Of a stretch of DNA of 64,000 bases, positions 25,721-33,702 are shown in pieces. Origin of the DNA: Chloroflexota bacterium (GTDB taxonomy: Bacteria > Chloroflexota > Chloroflexia > Chloroflexales > Roseiflexaceae); assembly GCA_013388755.1 (NCBI GenBank), contig JACAEQ010000052.1, positions 1-64,000 of the forward strand, given 5' to 3'. Each line of letters starts with the position of its first letter. The first letter of the stretch is position 1. Both the position numbers and the translations under genes were made by a program. The notes under the pieces were generated by a model. That model saw only the letters and a program-made list of their open reading frames with translations, was not told the DNA's origin and did no database searches.

Positions 25721-28426
25721 CCGTGCGTCGCGTGGTACCAGCAGCGTCGGCGTGAACCCGCCGGTGACGGTGTGCGTGCGGTAGAGCAACACACTGGTCG
25801 CGCTGCCGTCACCATTCAGGTCATAGCTGCCGTTCTCGCTGAGCGTGCTCAGCACCGCGATCTGGATCGCCAGGTCGGTGGGGCCGGCGGGCAGCGGCGT
25901 CAGCATATACACATCGGCGCGCATACGCTCGGGCGGCGTCGCAGCCCAGTAGAGATGCCCCATGCCCGCCATCTCTGCCGCGCTCGGGTTCGCCAGGTAG
26001 CGGTAGACACATCCCTGCAGCGCGCTCAGGTCGGCATTGGCGATCTCGCCCGCCGTCGGCGTGGTGCGCGCCTTGCAGCCTGCCCCGCCCGGCTGTAGCC
26101 CGCCCGAGCGCACAAAGCTCCATGCGACCACCTGTTGTGTCAGGCGGTAGAACCCTTCCGGTGGCTGCGCCGGTGGCTGGAGTTCGATGAATGGCGCGAA
26201 GTCGAGCACCTCGCCTGCCGGCCAGCGGAATGCGCTGCCGCTCGTCAGGTACACCCCGTCGTTCGGATCGAGCGACGAGTGGATGCGCAGGCGGAACGTC
26301 GCCTGCGGTGGCGGGGCGCGCAGCACGACCGTTGAGGTCTCGGCTTCGTTATCGAGCTGGTTCGCATCCTCCGGCGACTCGATCCACACCACGTTGCGCA
26401 ACACGTTCGGCGCGGCATCCTCGACGCGAATCCGTAGCGTGATGGTCGCGCTTGCACCGGCAGGAACCGTGCCCAGATCCCAGGTCACGCGCTGCTGCCC
26501 GCCGGCATCTTCGTTCAAGGCCGGCGCGCGACTGCTGGAGAGCAGCGTGATGCCCGGCGGCAGCAGGTTCTTCAGTGTGGTGAAGCGCACCGGATAGCCG
26601 GTGGTATTGCGGTAGCCGATGGTCAGGTCGATGCTCTGCCCGGGTTCGACTGTACGCGGCGCGCTGGCAGTGACGGTGACGTTCCCCTGCGGCACGCTGG
26701 TGGTCGCTTCGGCGTGGTTATCGCGCGGGTCGCTGTCGTTCGTTGCCGTGATATCGGCGACGTTCACCAGCGACGCGGGCGCATTGCCGTTGACCGTCGC
26801 GCGCACCGTGATGGTTCCTGATGTCCCCGCCGGCACATCACCCAGATTCCAGCTCAATCGCCGGCCACTGATGCCCGCCGGCGCGGGGCTGGCGCTGACG
26901 TAGGTCACGCTTGCCGGCAGGTCGTCGGTGAGGGTCGCGCCAGTGACCGTGCCAGGCGAGGCGTTCTGGTAGAACAGGGTGTACTCGATCGTCTCGCCGC
27001 GCAGCGCGATGTCCGGCGCGCTCTTGGTGAGCCCCAGGTTCGGCTGCACCACCGGGAAGGTGCTGAAGAGCAACTGCGAGCTGTTGTAGTACCAGCGCCC
27101 GCACGCCTCGCGCCCGACGGTGCCGACCAGCCGGTAGACGCGGTTCGGCTGCGTGACGAAGCGCACGCTGTAGCTGTTCGCGCCGTCGCGCGAGTCGACG
27201 ATCCACCAGCGCTCGCCTGGACCGAGGTCTGGCGTGCTGGCGCGCTGGCCGTAGGTGCTGCCGGTGCGCGACTCGAACATGACGCTGGCAGTGCTCCAGG
27301 CGCCGCCGCCGAGGCCGAAGCCACCGATGTTACCGGGGTAGTCCACCGGGCCATTGGCGGGGATGCCATCGCCGAAGTAGTCGGTCTTGATCCAGTCACG
27401 CGCGACGCGCATCACGCGCGGGTCACCCTCGGCGCTGCCGTTGAGCCAGGTGAGCAGCGTATCGGCATTCGCACCGCCACCGCCAGGCGCGCCGTCCGCG
27501 CCCAGGTCCTGCAGCGCCAGCATGAACTCGCGCCGGCTACTCTGCGGCCCGCCGACCAGGCCGTAATCCACCGGCTGGTTGTTGGTCATGCGGGTCAGGC
27601 CGACTTCGAACACGGCGCGCATCTCCACCCCTGCCGCAATCTGTGGGTAGGGCGCGGGCGGAACAGCCGGCGCTACCGCGCCACCCTGCATCTCGCTGGC
27701 GTGGCTGCCCGTGCGCAGGTAGGGCCAGCCTGGCACCTGCCACGCGCCACCCATGAATGCCTGCACCGTGAGCGGCATCGGCCCGAACGGGATGACATCG
27801 CTGTCGTAGCACGGCGGTGGAGTAGGGAGAACAAAAGATGTTGGTGGGATAAGAATTGGTGGCACCGTCGGTGGCGGGCCGCTGACCGGTGTTCCCGGTA
27901 CGCCGCCGCCACCGCCAATCGTCGGCGTGACCGCATTGGGGCCTTCGGCGCGGCAGACATCGTTATGCTCAAAGGCCCAGTGCTCGCTGCTCGGGCCGAT
28001 CCAGTGCTGCGCACCATTGCGGATTTCCAGCGTCCAGCGCCCGCCGTGGTGCCAGACGCCGGCCGGCCAGTACATGAAGCGGCCATTGACGATACAGGCG
28101 TCGCGCGGCTCATAGGTCGGGTAGCCGCCATGGCTGGCGAGGCTCGGCGACTGGCTGTAGTTCCGCCCGACACTCTGGCGGTCGGGCTTGTACTCATACA
28201 GCGTCGGGCTGCCGGGCGTCACCTCGCTGGAGCAGACCGTCACATTTCCCTGCTGGACACAACCGCCGCTGACCACATCAGCCTTGACCCAGCCAGAGCC
28301 CGGGCCGGCGAAGGCGGGTAGCGCGGGCAGGATGGCCAGCAGGAGCAGGGCAGGCAGCGACATCCAGTTCGCGGTGGGCAGGCGGCCGTGCTGACGAGCG
28401 GCGGCTGAGCTGGATAGGACGGTCAT
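25718..28426 (-). CDS. Large secreted DUF11-repeat surface protein
   Basis: 902 residues. A signal peptide (about residues 15-35, LLLLAILPALPAFAG) leads into a long Tyr/Pro/Gly-rich N-terminal region with no recognised domain, then two DUF11 (conserved repeat) beta-sandwich domains, roughly 460-560 and 575-690. The first carries NLGLTKSAPDIALRGETIEYTL and DDLPASVTYVSAS; the second the matching TLKNLLPPGITLLSSS. A C-terminal domain follows; there is no LPXTG motif. GGGAG lies seven bases upstream of ATG 28426. It precedes the TadE-like genes in the operon, so it may be a cargo, adhesin or pilus-associated protein. That link is inference. Confidence 0.75.
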   Translation of the reverse strand: MTVLSSSAAARQHGRLPTANWMSLPALLLLAILPALPAFAGPGSGWVKADVVSGGCVQQGNVTVCSSEVTPGSPTLYEYKPDRQSVGRNYSQSPSLASHGGYPTYEPRDACIVNGRFMYWPAGVWHHGGRWTLEIRNGAQHWIGPSSEHWAFEHNDVCRAEGPNAVTPTIGGGGGVPGTPVSGPPPTVPPILIPPTSFVLPTPPPCYDSDVIPFGPMPLTVQAFMGGAWQVPGWPYLRTGSHASEMQGGAVAPAVPPAPYPQIAAGVEMRAVFEVGLTRMTNNQPVDYGLVGGPQSSRREFMLALQDLGADGAPGGGGANADTLLTWLNGSAEGDPRVMRVARDWIKTDYFGDGIPANGPVDYPGNIGGFGLGGGAWSTASVMFESRTGSTYGQRASTPDLGPGERWWIVDSRDGANSYSVRFVTQPNRVYRLVGTVGREACGRWYYNSSQLLFSTFPVVQPNLGLTKSAPDIALRGETIEYTLFYQNASPGTVTGATLTDDLPASVTYVSASPAPAGISGRRLSWNLGDVPAGTSGTITVRATVNGNAPASLVNVADITATNDSDPRDNHAEATTSVPQGNVTVTASAPRTVEPGQSIDLTIGYRNTTGYPVRFTTLKNLLPPGITLLSSSRAPALNEDAGGQQRVTWDLGTVPAGASATITLRIRVEDAAPNVLRNVVWIESPEDANQLDNEAETSTVVLRAPPPQATFRLRIHSSLDPNDGVYLTSGSAFRWPAGEVLDFAPFIELQPPAQPPEGFYRLTQQVVAWSFVRSGGLQPGGAGCKARTTPTAGEIANADLSALQGCVYRYLANPSAAEMAGMGHLYWAATPPERMRADVYMLTPLPAGPTDLAIQIAVLSTLSENGSYDLNGDGSATSVLLYRTHTVTGGFTPTLLVPRDAR

Positions 28427-28500
28427 GACGTTCTCCCAGAGCTGCAATGTGATGATGTGATGCGGTAGAACGTGTCTCTAGAAATATGAGATTGCAGTGA

Positions 28501-29223
28501 TTACAGGCCAGGAATCTCTGGATAGACGCCAAGCGTAATCACCCAGGCAGAGGTTCCAGCATAAGCGCCAGCAGCGATCGGGTATACTCCCATACCAATG
28601 TAATTAGAAGTCCGATCGAGTATGACGTACCGATGCCCCGCTGGACTATCCATCCACCCGCGCACAACGTGCTCAGGTGATGTATAGCCCCATCCAGCTG
28701 CTTCGGTCCATGGCGTTCCGGCGAATCCTTCCTCAAGCATGCGTTGAAAGTGGGTCGAACCGTCACTTCCTGTATGACCAATGGCATTATTCACCGCCAT
28801 ATCCATCGCGTGCCGCCGGGCTGCCTGTGTGAGCGCCGGGTCTTCGATGAGCGGCCAGAGGCCGGCGGCGGCGCGTTGTTCGTTGACCAGGCGCAATACT
28901 TCCAATTCGTAGGCGCGATTGGCGGGCGGGTACTTCTCGGCGCGCTGGATGACGGGCAGGTAGATGGTGTACTCCATAGCGGATAGCGGATAGCGGATAG
29001 CCGATAGGTTGTCGCTGGTCGGCTCGGCGTTGACCGGCTGCGCTGGTTCGGCGAGGGGGCTTTCGGCAACCGGCGTCGGGACGGGATCAACCAGCGTCGG
29101 CCGGGTCGGGTCGGCGGGTTGCGCTGTATCAGCTATCGCGTATCGGCTATCGGCTATGAACAGGGCGATGATCGCGGCGACCAGGGCGACGAGCAGAGAG
29201 CGAGTTGTGGCGCCAGCTTTCAT
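28501..29223 (-). CDS. Secreted CAP (SCP/PR-1) domain protein
   Basis: 240 residues. The N-terminal membrane/signal helix (about residues 8-26) is followed by a Pro-rich linker partly encoded by 9-nt repeats, then a CAP domain (about 115-240): RLVNEQRAAAGLWPL, ALTQAARRHAMDMA, GHTGSDGSTHFQRM, SPEHVVRGWMDSPAGHR and ITLGVYP. The paired His and Glu of CAP domains are visible. Bacterial CAP proteins are extracellular; their activity is usually unknown. ATG at 29223 has AGGAGA upstream and was chosen over a further upstream ATG that would read through a repeat. Probably a surface or secreted product of the same operon. Confidence 0.85.
   Translation of the reverse strand: MKAGATTRSLLVALVAAIIALFIADSRYAIADTAQPADPTRPTLVDPVPTPVAESPLAEPAQPVNAEPTSDNLSAIRYPLSAMEYTIYLPVIQRAEKYPPANRAYELEVLRLVNEQRAAAGLWPLIEDPALTQAARRHAMDMAVNNAIGHTGSDGSTHFQRMLEEGFAGTPWTEAAGWGYTSPEHVVRGWMDSPAGHRYVILDRTSNYIGMGVYPIAAGAYAGTSAWVITLGVYPEIPGL
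28976..29007. repeat. 9-nt tandem repeat, ATAGCGGAT type, within the CAP protein linker
   Basis: Three and a half copies of a 9-nt unit, in frame, encoding repeated SAIRYPL-type residues between the membrane anchor and the CAP domain. A related TATCGGCTA array lies at 29138-29158 in the same gene and another near 62806-62826. Confidence 0.75.
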
Positions 29224-29249
29224 AGGGCTATCTCCTGATACAACCTTCC

Positions 29250-29302
29250 TACGTTCCCACGTTCCACGTTCCACGTTCCCACGTTCCACGTTCCACGTTC
29301 AC
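29250..29302. repeat. ACGTTCCAC tandem array between two surface-protein genes
   Basis: About six copies of a 9-10 nt ACGTTCC(C)AC unit fill the gap between the CAP gene start and the stop of the upstream gene (29299-29301). It is the clearest of the junction arrays in this operon. Confidence 0.88.
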
Positions 29303-29946
29303 CGCCCGACGATCATCACGGTCGAGTCGTCCATCCCGTCGTTCAGATCGGCATCGGCGAAGACCGCGACGCCTACGGCGCTAAGGCCGCTCAGGTTAAG
29401 CTGGCTGAAATCCATGCCGGCGAACGGGCAGGTTGCGCCGGTTGCTGTGACTGATTCAAGGCCAGGGGCCAGAGTCACCGGAACGGCGGCGACATAGGCG
29501 TACTGATTACCGGCGACCGTACTCAGTTCCAGTTCAGGTTCCGCGACCGTCGCGCGCCACAGGCCGGCGGCGGCATCGTCGAGGGTCGTGTCGCGGGCGA
29601 GTTCCCCATTCCCCGCGGCGCACTGGATCGCGGCCAGCGCCGGCGCGGCATAGCCCTCATCGGGCAGACGGGTGGCGAGCAGGCCACGATCGGCGGCGGG
29701 GCGAGCAGGGCCGCTGGCGGGGCCGGTGCGGGCAGGCGCGGCGGGGCGAATCACGGGCGGATCGGCAATCAGCGGCGCAGGGGCGGCAGGTTCGGCGCGC
29801 GGCGCGGCGCTATCCCCGAGCAACACCGGTGCGACCGGTGCGGGCGGAAGCATACGCAGCACGCCAGCAAGTGCTCCGGCAACGAACAGCACCGCCCCGG
29901 CAACAACCAGACGGTGACGGTGGATGGACCAGGTAACACGCAACAT
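29299..29946 (-). CDS. Membrane-anchored protein with Ala/Pro-rich linker; function unknown
   Basis: 215 residues. A short N-terminus and a single membrane helix (about residues 14-33) are followed by about 70 residues of Ala/Pro-rich linker and a C-terminal domain with two Cys (IQCAAGNGEL and GATCPFAGMDF) that ends VFADADLNDGMDDSTVMIVG. I do not recognise the family. ATG 29946 has a GAGGG upstream; an open frame continues 30 codons further but lacks a ribosome site. It is the first gene of the long minus-strand Tad/type IV block, behind a candidate promoter at 30066-30094. Confidence 0.55.
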   Translation of the reverse strand: MLRVTWSIHRHRLVVAGAVLFVAGALAGVLRMLPPAPVAPVLLGDSAAPRAEPAAPAPLIADPPVIRPAAPARTGPASGPARPAADRGLLATRLPDEGYAAPALAAIQCAAGNGELARDTTLDDAAAGLWRATVAEPELELSTVAGNQYAYVAAVPVTLAPGLESVTATGATCPFAGMDFSQLNLSGLSAVGVAVFADADLNDGMDDSTVMIVGR

Positions 29947-30065
29947 ACGGCCCTCGTCAGCTAAAAAAGCGCTCGTATCGGTGGAGTCGCAGCTCCACGT
30001 ACAAACGCCGTCTGCAATGGCGCGGCTGTATTTCACGCCGCAGATATGCTGTTCAGGTCAGGCAG

Positions 30066-30094
30066 AGTATAGAATGTCACGGCTTTGCTGCGAA
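30066..30094 (-). promoter_or_regulatory. Candidate sigma-70 promoter for the Tad/type IV block
   Basis: On the minus strand TTCGCA (30089-30094) and TATACT (30066-30071) are separated by exactly 17 bases. It would give a leader of about 110 nt before the first gene of the block; a small hairpin (stem GTGGAG/CTCCAC, 29981-29998) lies in that leader. Confidence 0.4.
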
Positions 30095-30471
30095 GACCAA
30101 CGACGTCCAACCATCGGTTGATAACGGCGGCACAATGATCACTATCCGGTTGTGTGCCCACGGAGTACCAACTGATGCGATTTTGAACAGCTATCGATTG
30201 CCGCGCCGTGGTGGATGATCGCGGATCTGGCTGGAAACCAGCGGTAATTGCGTTGAGATTGTTGAACTCTACGGGGCGGACGTGGAGGGCCTGGCAGCCA
30301 GCCGGATCGTACTATGCTGCCACAGGCTATGGCACGGCCAGAAATGCGCCAGCGCATAAGTCCTATAACGTAACAGCCCTGACACGGTCACCCTATCGGG
30401 CGCATTGTGCAACGTTTGCACCTGTCCTTCGACGGTGAACCAGCTTCACGTCCCCACAGCTTCAGCAATAC
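30095..30471. other. Divergent intergenic region without recognised features
   Basis: Lies between the divergent Tad block and vapBC. Short open frames here have no ribosome site or family signature. I see no tRNA, repeat or transposon remnant. Confidence 0.6.
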
Positions 30472-30515
30472 TTGACATGTCGGTTGGAGGAATATATACT
30501 CCTGATATATATCCT
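30472..30515 (+). promoter_or_regulatory. vapBC promoter and probable autoregulatory operator
   Basis: TTGACA at 30472-30477 and TATACT at 30495-30500 with 17-base spacing make a near-consensus sigma-70 promoter. An A/T inverted repeat (GGAATATATA / TATATATCC, 30489-30514, one-base bulge) overlaps the -10 box, where a VapB-VapC complex would bind to repress itself. Confidence 0.75.
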
Positions 30516-30535
30516 CATGTTTCTGGGAGGTCGTG

Positions 30536-30769
30536 ATGGATACTGCAAAGTTGTTTCAAAATGGCAAGAGTCAGGCGGTTCGTTTACCAAAAGAATATCG
30601 GTTTGATGGGACCACTGTCTATATCAAGAAGATGGGAAACGCGGTCATTCTTATTCCAGAAAGAAACTCATGGCAATCTCTGTTTGATAGCTTAGATCTC
30701 TTTTCGGAGGATTTTCTTGCGGATCGTGCTCAACCTGTGCTTGAGACCCGTGAAGGATTCTTTGAATGA
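30536..30769 (+). CDS. vapB: VapB-type antitoxin (AbrB/MazE fold)
   Basis: 77 residues. MDTAKLFQNGKSQAVRLPKE is the classic start of VapB/AbrB-like antitoxins: the N-terminal half is a swapped-hairpin DNA-binding domain and the C-terminal half (FDSLDLFSEDFL onward) wraps the toxin. Start ATG 30536 is five bases after GGGAGG; a GTG one codon earlier is too close to it. The stop overlaps the toxin start as ATGA. It neutralises VapC and, with it, should bind the operator at 30489-30514. A/T-richer than its neighbours, consistent with acquisition. Confidence 0.93.
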   Translation: MDTAKLFQNGKSQAVRLPKEYRFDGTTVYIKKMGNAVILIPERNSWQSLFDSLDLFSEDFLADRAQPVLETREGFFE

Positions 30770-31170
30770 GATACATGCTTGACACGAATATCTGCATTTA
30801 TATTATTCGCAGGAAACCAATCGACGTACGAGCGAAGTTCGAACAGTATTCGATCACTGATTTCGCACTGTCGACGATAACGCTTGCCGAACTCGAATAC
30901 GGGGTTGAAAAAAGCAGTGCTAAAGCGACAAACCGGCACGCACTTGATCTGTTCCTGATCCCATTGACGATCCTCGACTTTGATGAGGCTGCAGGTAAGC
31001 AGTATGGGGGTATCCGTACAGCCCTCGAAATGACCGGCTTACCAATTGGAGCAATGGATTTATTAATCGCTGCGCATGCCCTGAGTCTTCAACTCACCCT
31101 GGTCACTAATAACGCGCGAGAGTTTCGCCGCGTTCCCGGTCTGATGGTAGAGGAGTGGTTCAGTCCTTAG
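30766..31170 (+). CDS. vapC: VapC-type PIN-domain ribonuclease toxin
   Basis: 134 residues, the usual length. PIN-domain acidic residues are D6 (MLDTNIC), E42 (TLAELEYG) and D98 (GAMDLLIAAHA), with LVTNNAREFRRVPGL near the end as in many VapC proteins. VapC toxins are Mg-dependent RNases that typically cleave tRNA or rRNA. Coupled to vapB by a 4-nt overlap. A MITE-like repeat begins directly at the stop codon. All catalytic residues are present, so the toxin looks functional. Confidence 0.94.
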   Translation: MRYMLDTNICIYIIRRKPIDVRAKFEQYSITDFALSTITLAELEYGVEKSSAKATNRHALDLFLIPLTILDFDEAAGKQYGGIRTALEMTGLPIGAMDLLIAAHALSLQLTLVTNNAREFRRVPGLMVEEWFSP

Positions 31171-31310
31171 GGATGGTTGGATATCATTGCGAGCGAAGCG
31201 AAGCAATCTACCGGCGTGGTAGGAGATTGCTTCAGCCACGCTGCGCTCGCTGCAGGCTGTCGCTCGCGCTCCGCGCAATGACCAGAGGCGTATCGTTTTT
31301 CGGATAGGCA
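31171..31310. repeat. MITE-like repeat family 1, left-truncated copy
   Basis: Shares the ATTGCGAGCG...GCAATCT...CGCAATGAC core and the right end TTTTTCGGATAGGC with the copies at 46426-46580 and 61424-61558. The left inverted-repeat end is missing; homology starts right after the vapC stop. The inside can fold into a long hairpin. Confidence 0.8.
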
Positions 31311-31351
31311 TTACGTTGCTGCTTATCCACGACCTGACAGGGAAAAACATT

Positions 31352-32095
31352 ATGGAAGGGTTTGACCCGGCGTCAAGCTTTGGCCCGGAAGTGGCCACAC
31401 ACTATGATGATCACCCCCGTGGTGACGAGGAAGCCGCCGTGGCGTTTCTGCTGGAATATGCACGGGGGCGGCGTGCGCTCGAGTTCGCCATCGGCACTGG
31501 CCGCATTGCGCTCCCGCTGGCGGCAAAAGGCATCCAGGTCGATGGGATCGAACTATCTACCCATATGGTTGAGCGCCTCCGCACAAGGCCCGGTGGCGAT
31601 CAGATCAACGTCACCATCGGCGACATGAGTGTCGCCACAACCGGCCATCGATATGGGCTTGTGTATCTGGTCTTCAACACGATCTTTAACCTCCTTACCG
31701 TGGATGACCAGATCCACTGTTTCGAGAACGCTGCACGCCATCTCGCCGCCGATGGGTACTTCGTTGTTGAGACAGCAGTGCCGCATGCCTGGATTACCCC
31801 TGGCAAAACAGACTACGTGCGTGCTGAACACGTGGGCATGAAAACTGTCGTACTCGACGTGGCTCGCTATGACCCGGTAACGCAGTTACTCGAGGAAAAT
31901 CACCTCTGTCTCACGACAGGTGGCATCACGATGAACCCCATCGTGTGCCGCTTGATTACCCCGGGCGAGATGGACCTGATGGCGCGCATCGCTGGAATGC
32001 AACTCATCGAACGGTTCGCGAGCTGGCAACGCACCGCCTTTGATGCACACAGCAGCGCGCACATCTCGGTCTACGGTCGTGCTACGATGAGTTGA
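31352..32095 (+). CDS. Class I SAM-dependent methyltransferase
   Basis: 247 residues. Rossmann signature ALEFAIGTGRIALPLA (motif I, about residues 41-56), VDGIELSTHMV, then FNTIFNLLTVDDQ and YFVVETAVP after the core. C-terminal beta strands (SSAHISVYGRA) fit small-molecule methyltransferases of the Methyltransf_11/25 type. Start ATG 31352 was chosen because the 12 codons upstream lie in the trailing end of a repeat. Substrate unknown; nothing in the neighbouring genes points to one. Confidence 0.75.
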   Translation: MEGFDPASSFGPEVATHYDDHPRGDEEAAVAFLLEYARGRRALEFAIGTGRIALPLAAKGIQVDGIELSTHMVERLRTRPGGDQINVTIGDMSVATTGHRYGLVYLVFNTIFNLLTVDDQIHCFENAARHLAADGYFVVETAVPHAWITPGKTDYVRAEHVGMKTVVLDVARYDPVTQLLEENHLCLTTGGITMNPIVCRLITPGEMDLMARIAGMQLIERFASWQRTAFDAHSSAHISVYGRATMS

Positions 32096-32179
32096 GTGCC
32101 TGAGTGCTGGCCAACTTGACGCCCACCATCCCGAGACATACAATTGTCCCGCCTGTCCACCTGAATGAACCTCTACCCT

Positions 32180-33433
32180 ATGCGCTTGCTGCACCTTGCC
32201 GATCTGCACCTCGGCGTCGAAAACTATGGTCGTGTCGATCCGGCCAGTGGTCTGCACAGCCGGCTGCGCGATTATCTTGAACGTCTTGACGAGGCGATTG
32301 ACATCGGCCTTGCCGAAGGTGTGGATGCGGTGCTGATCGCCGGCGATGTGTATAAGAACCGCACGCCGAACCCGACTCAGCAGCGAGAATTTGCCCGCCG
32401 CATCCACCGGTTGCGCGCCGCGGATCTGCCGGTGCTCATCCTCACCGGCAACCACGACGTCTCGCCGGCTGCCGGTCGCGCGCACTCGATCGAGATCTTC
32501 GATACTCTCGCCGTTGCCGGCGTCACGATCGCCGATCGGCCCCGTACCCATGTGCTGCAGACGCGTTCCGGACCGCTTCAGGTGATTGCGTTGCCCTGGG
32601 TGACGCGCCATAATCTGCTGACGAAAGAAGAATTGCGCCTGGCGTCGTACCTTGAGGTCGAAATCATGCTCATGGAACGCGTCGAACGCTTCCTGCGCCA
32701 GGCCGCCGAGGATCTTGACCCGGCGCTGCCGGCGGTATTGACGGTTCACGGCACGATTGACGGCGCGATGGTCGGTGCCGAACGCCAGATCCTGCTCGGG
32801 CGCGACCTGGTCTATCCGCGTGGTATGGTCACGCTGCCCAACGTTGATTATGTGGCGATGGGTCACATTCATCGCCACCAGTCACTCGGCGAACATCCGC
32901 CGATTGTGTATCCCGGCAGTATCGAGCGCATTGATTTCGGTGAGGAGGACGAGGACAAGGGATGCGTCATCGTTGATCTTGCCGCGCGGGGCGAAACCCG
33001 CTGGCGCTTCCATAAGCTCGCCGCGCGCCCCTTTGTCACGATCGCGGTGGATGTGCGTGCTGCCGGCGATCCATTGCAGCGTGTGTTGATGGCCATTGAA
33101 CGCCGCGCGTTGCCGGGAGCCGTGGTGCGGTTGAAAATCGAGGCGCGCGCCGAGCAGGCCGATCTGCTGCCCACCGAAGACATCCGCCGCGCGCTCGACG
33201 CCGCCGGCGCGCACATGATCGCGGCGGTGGCCGTTGATGTCGAACGGAGCAATCGCGGCCGGCTGGCCGGCGCCGCTGCCGATGTGCTCGATGGCCTGAC
33301 GCCGCGACGGGCGCTGGAGTTGTATCTGCGCCAGAAAACCCCTGCACCTTCTGAGGAACGCCTGGCGGCGCTCCTGGCCGCCGCCGACGAGTTGCTGGCC
33401 GAAGCCGGCGCCGATCCGTCTCCTGACGGATAA
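32180..33433 (+). CDS. sbcD: SbcD/Mre11-family DNA exonuclease
   Basis: About 417 residues. A calcineurin-like phosphoesterase with the Mre11/SbcD motifs MRLLHLADLHLG, LIAGDVYKNR, LTGNHDVS, TVHGTID and MGHIHRHQ followed by PGSIERIDFGEE. It processes DNA double-strand ends and hairpins with SbcC/Rad50. A capping domain and a helical C-terminus follow. The open frame begins at 32165, but family members start at this MRLLH and neither start has a good ribosome site. No sbcC/rad50 gene lies next to it, which is unusual because the pair is normally co-transcribed. Confidence 0.88.
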   Translation: MRLLHLADLHLGVENYGRVDPASGLHSRLRDYLERLDEAIDIGLAEGVDAVLIAGDVYKNRTPNPTQQREFARRIHRLRAADLPVLILTGNHDVSPAAGRAHSIEIFDTLAVAGVTIADRPRTHVLQTRSGPLQVIALPWVTRHNLLTKEELRLASYLEVEIMLMERVERFLRQAAEDLDPALPAVLTVHGTIDGAMVGAERQILLGRDLVYPRGMVTLPNVDYVAMGHIHRHQSLGEHPPIVYPGSIERIDFGEEDEDKGCVIVDLAARGETRWRFHKLAARPFVTIAVDVRAAGDPLQRVLMAIERRALPGAVVRLKIEARAEQADLLPTEDIRRALDAAGAHMIAAVAVDVERSNRGRLAGAAADVLDGLTPRRALELYLRQKTPAPSEERLAALLAAADELLAEAGADPSPDG

Positions 33434-33619
33434 TCAGTGCGCGGGCATGTGGTATGCTTCGTGTGGCGGAAGGGATCAGGAGAGCTCAACCCATGCGCTG
33501 GAGTCGCACATCGTCATCCTGGGAGTCGTCTCGCGGCGGAATGCTGCGCGCCGATCATAGGCGAAGTATGCCCTGCGACCGGTGCGAGATGTAAGATATT
33601 TTCTCGAACAGTGAAGCAT

Positions 33620-33660
33620 AGCTGTGGGTCGTAGCGGCGGCCCACGGCTCTTTTGTTTTT
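33620..33660 (+). terminator. Rho-independent terminator or attenuator ahead of the ABC-F gene
   Basis: An 11-bp stem (33620-33630 with 33639-33649, loop of 8) with two G-U pairs is followed by CTTTTGTTTTT. It ends only 43 bases before the ABC-F start and 190 bases after sbcD, so it may be a leader attenuator rather than the sbcD terminator. Confidence 0.8.
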
Positions 33661-33685
33661 ACATGGTGCGTGCGGTTGCCCTGGG

Positions 33686-33702
33686 CCCGTAAGGAGCACG
33701 GG
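33686..33702 (+). promoter_or_regulatory. Small hairpin presenting the ABC-F Shine-Dalgarno
   Basis: CCCGT (33686-33690) pairs with ACGGG (33698-33702), leaving AAGGAGC in the loop. The stem ends on the base before the ATG. It may modulate initiation, but five base pairs are a weak structure. Confidence 0.4.

Noticed and set aside
4563-29946. Integrative conjugative element
   Set aside because: No relaxase, integrase, origin of transfer or attachment repeats recognised, and the coupling-protein homologue lacks its P-loop.
29963-30000. Terminator in the leader of the Tad block
   Set aside because: A GTGGAG/CTCCAC hairpin exists but the T-run is about 12 bases further on, too far for an intrinsic terminator.
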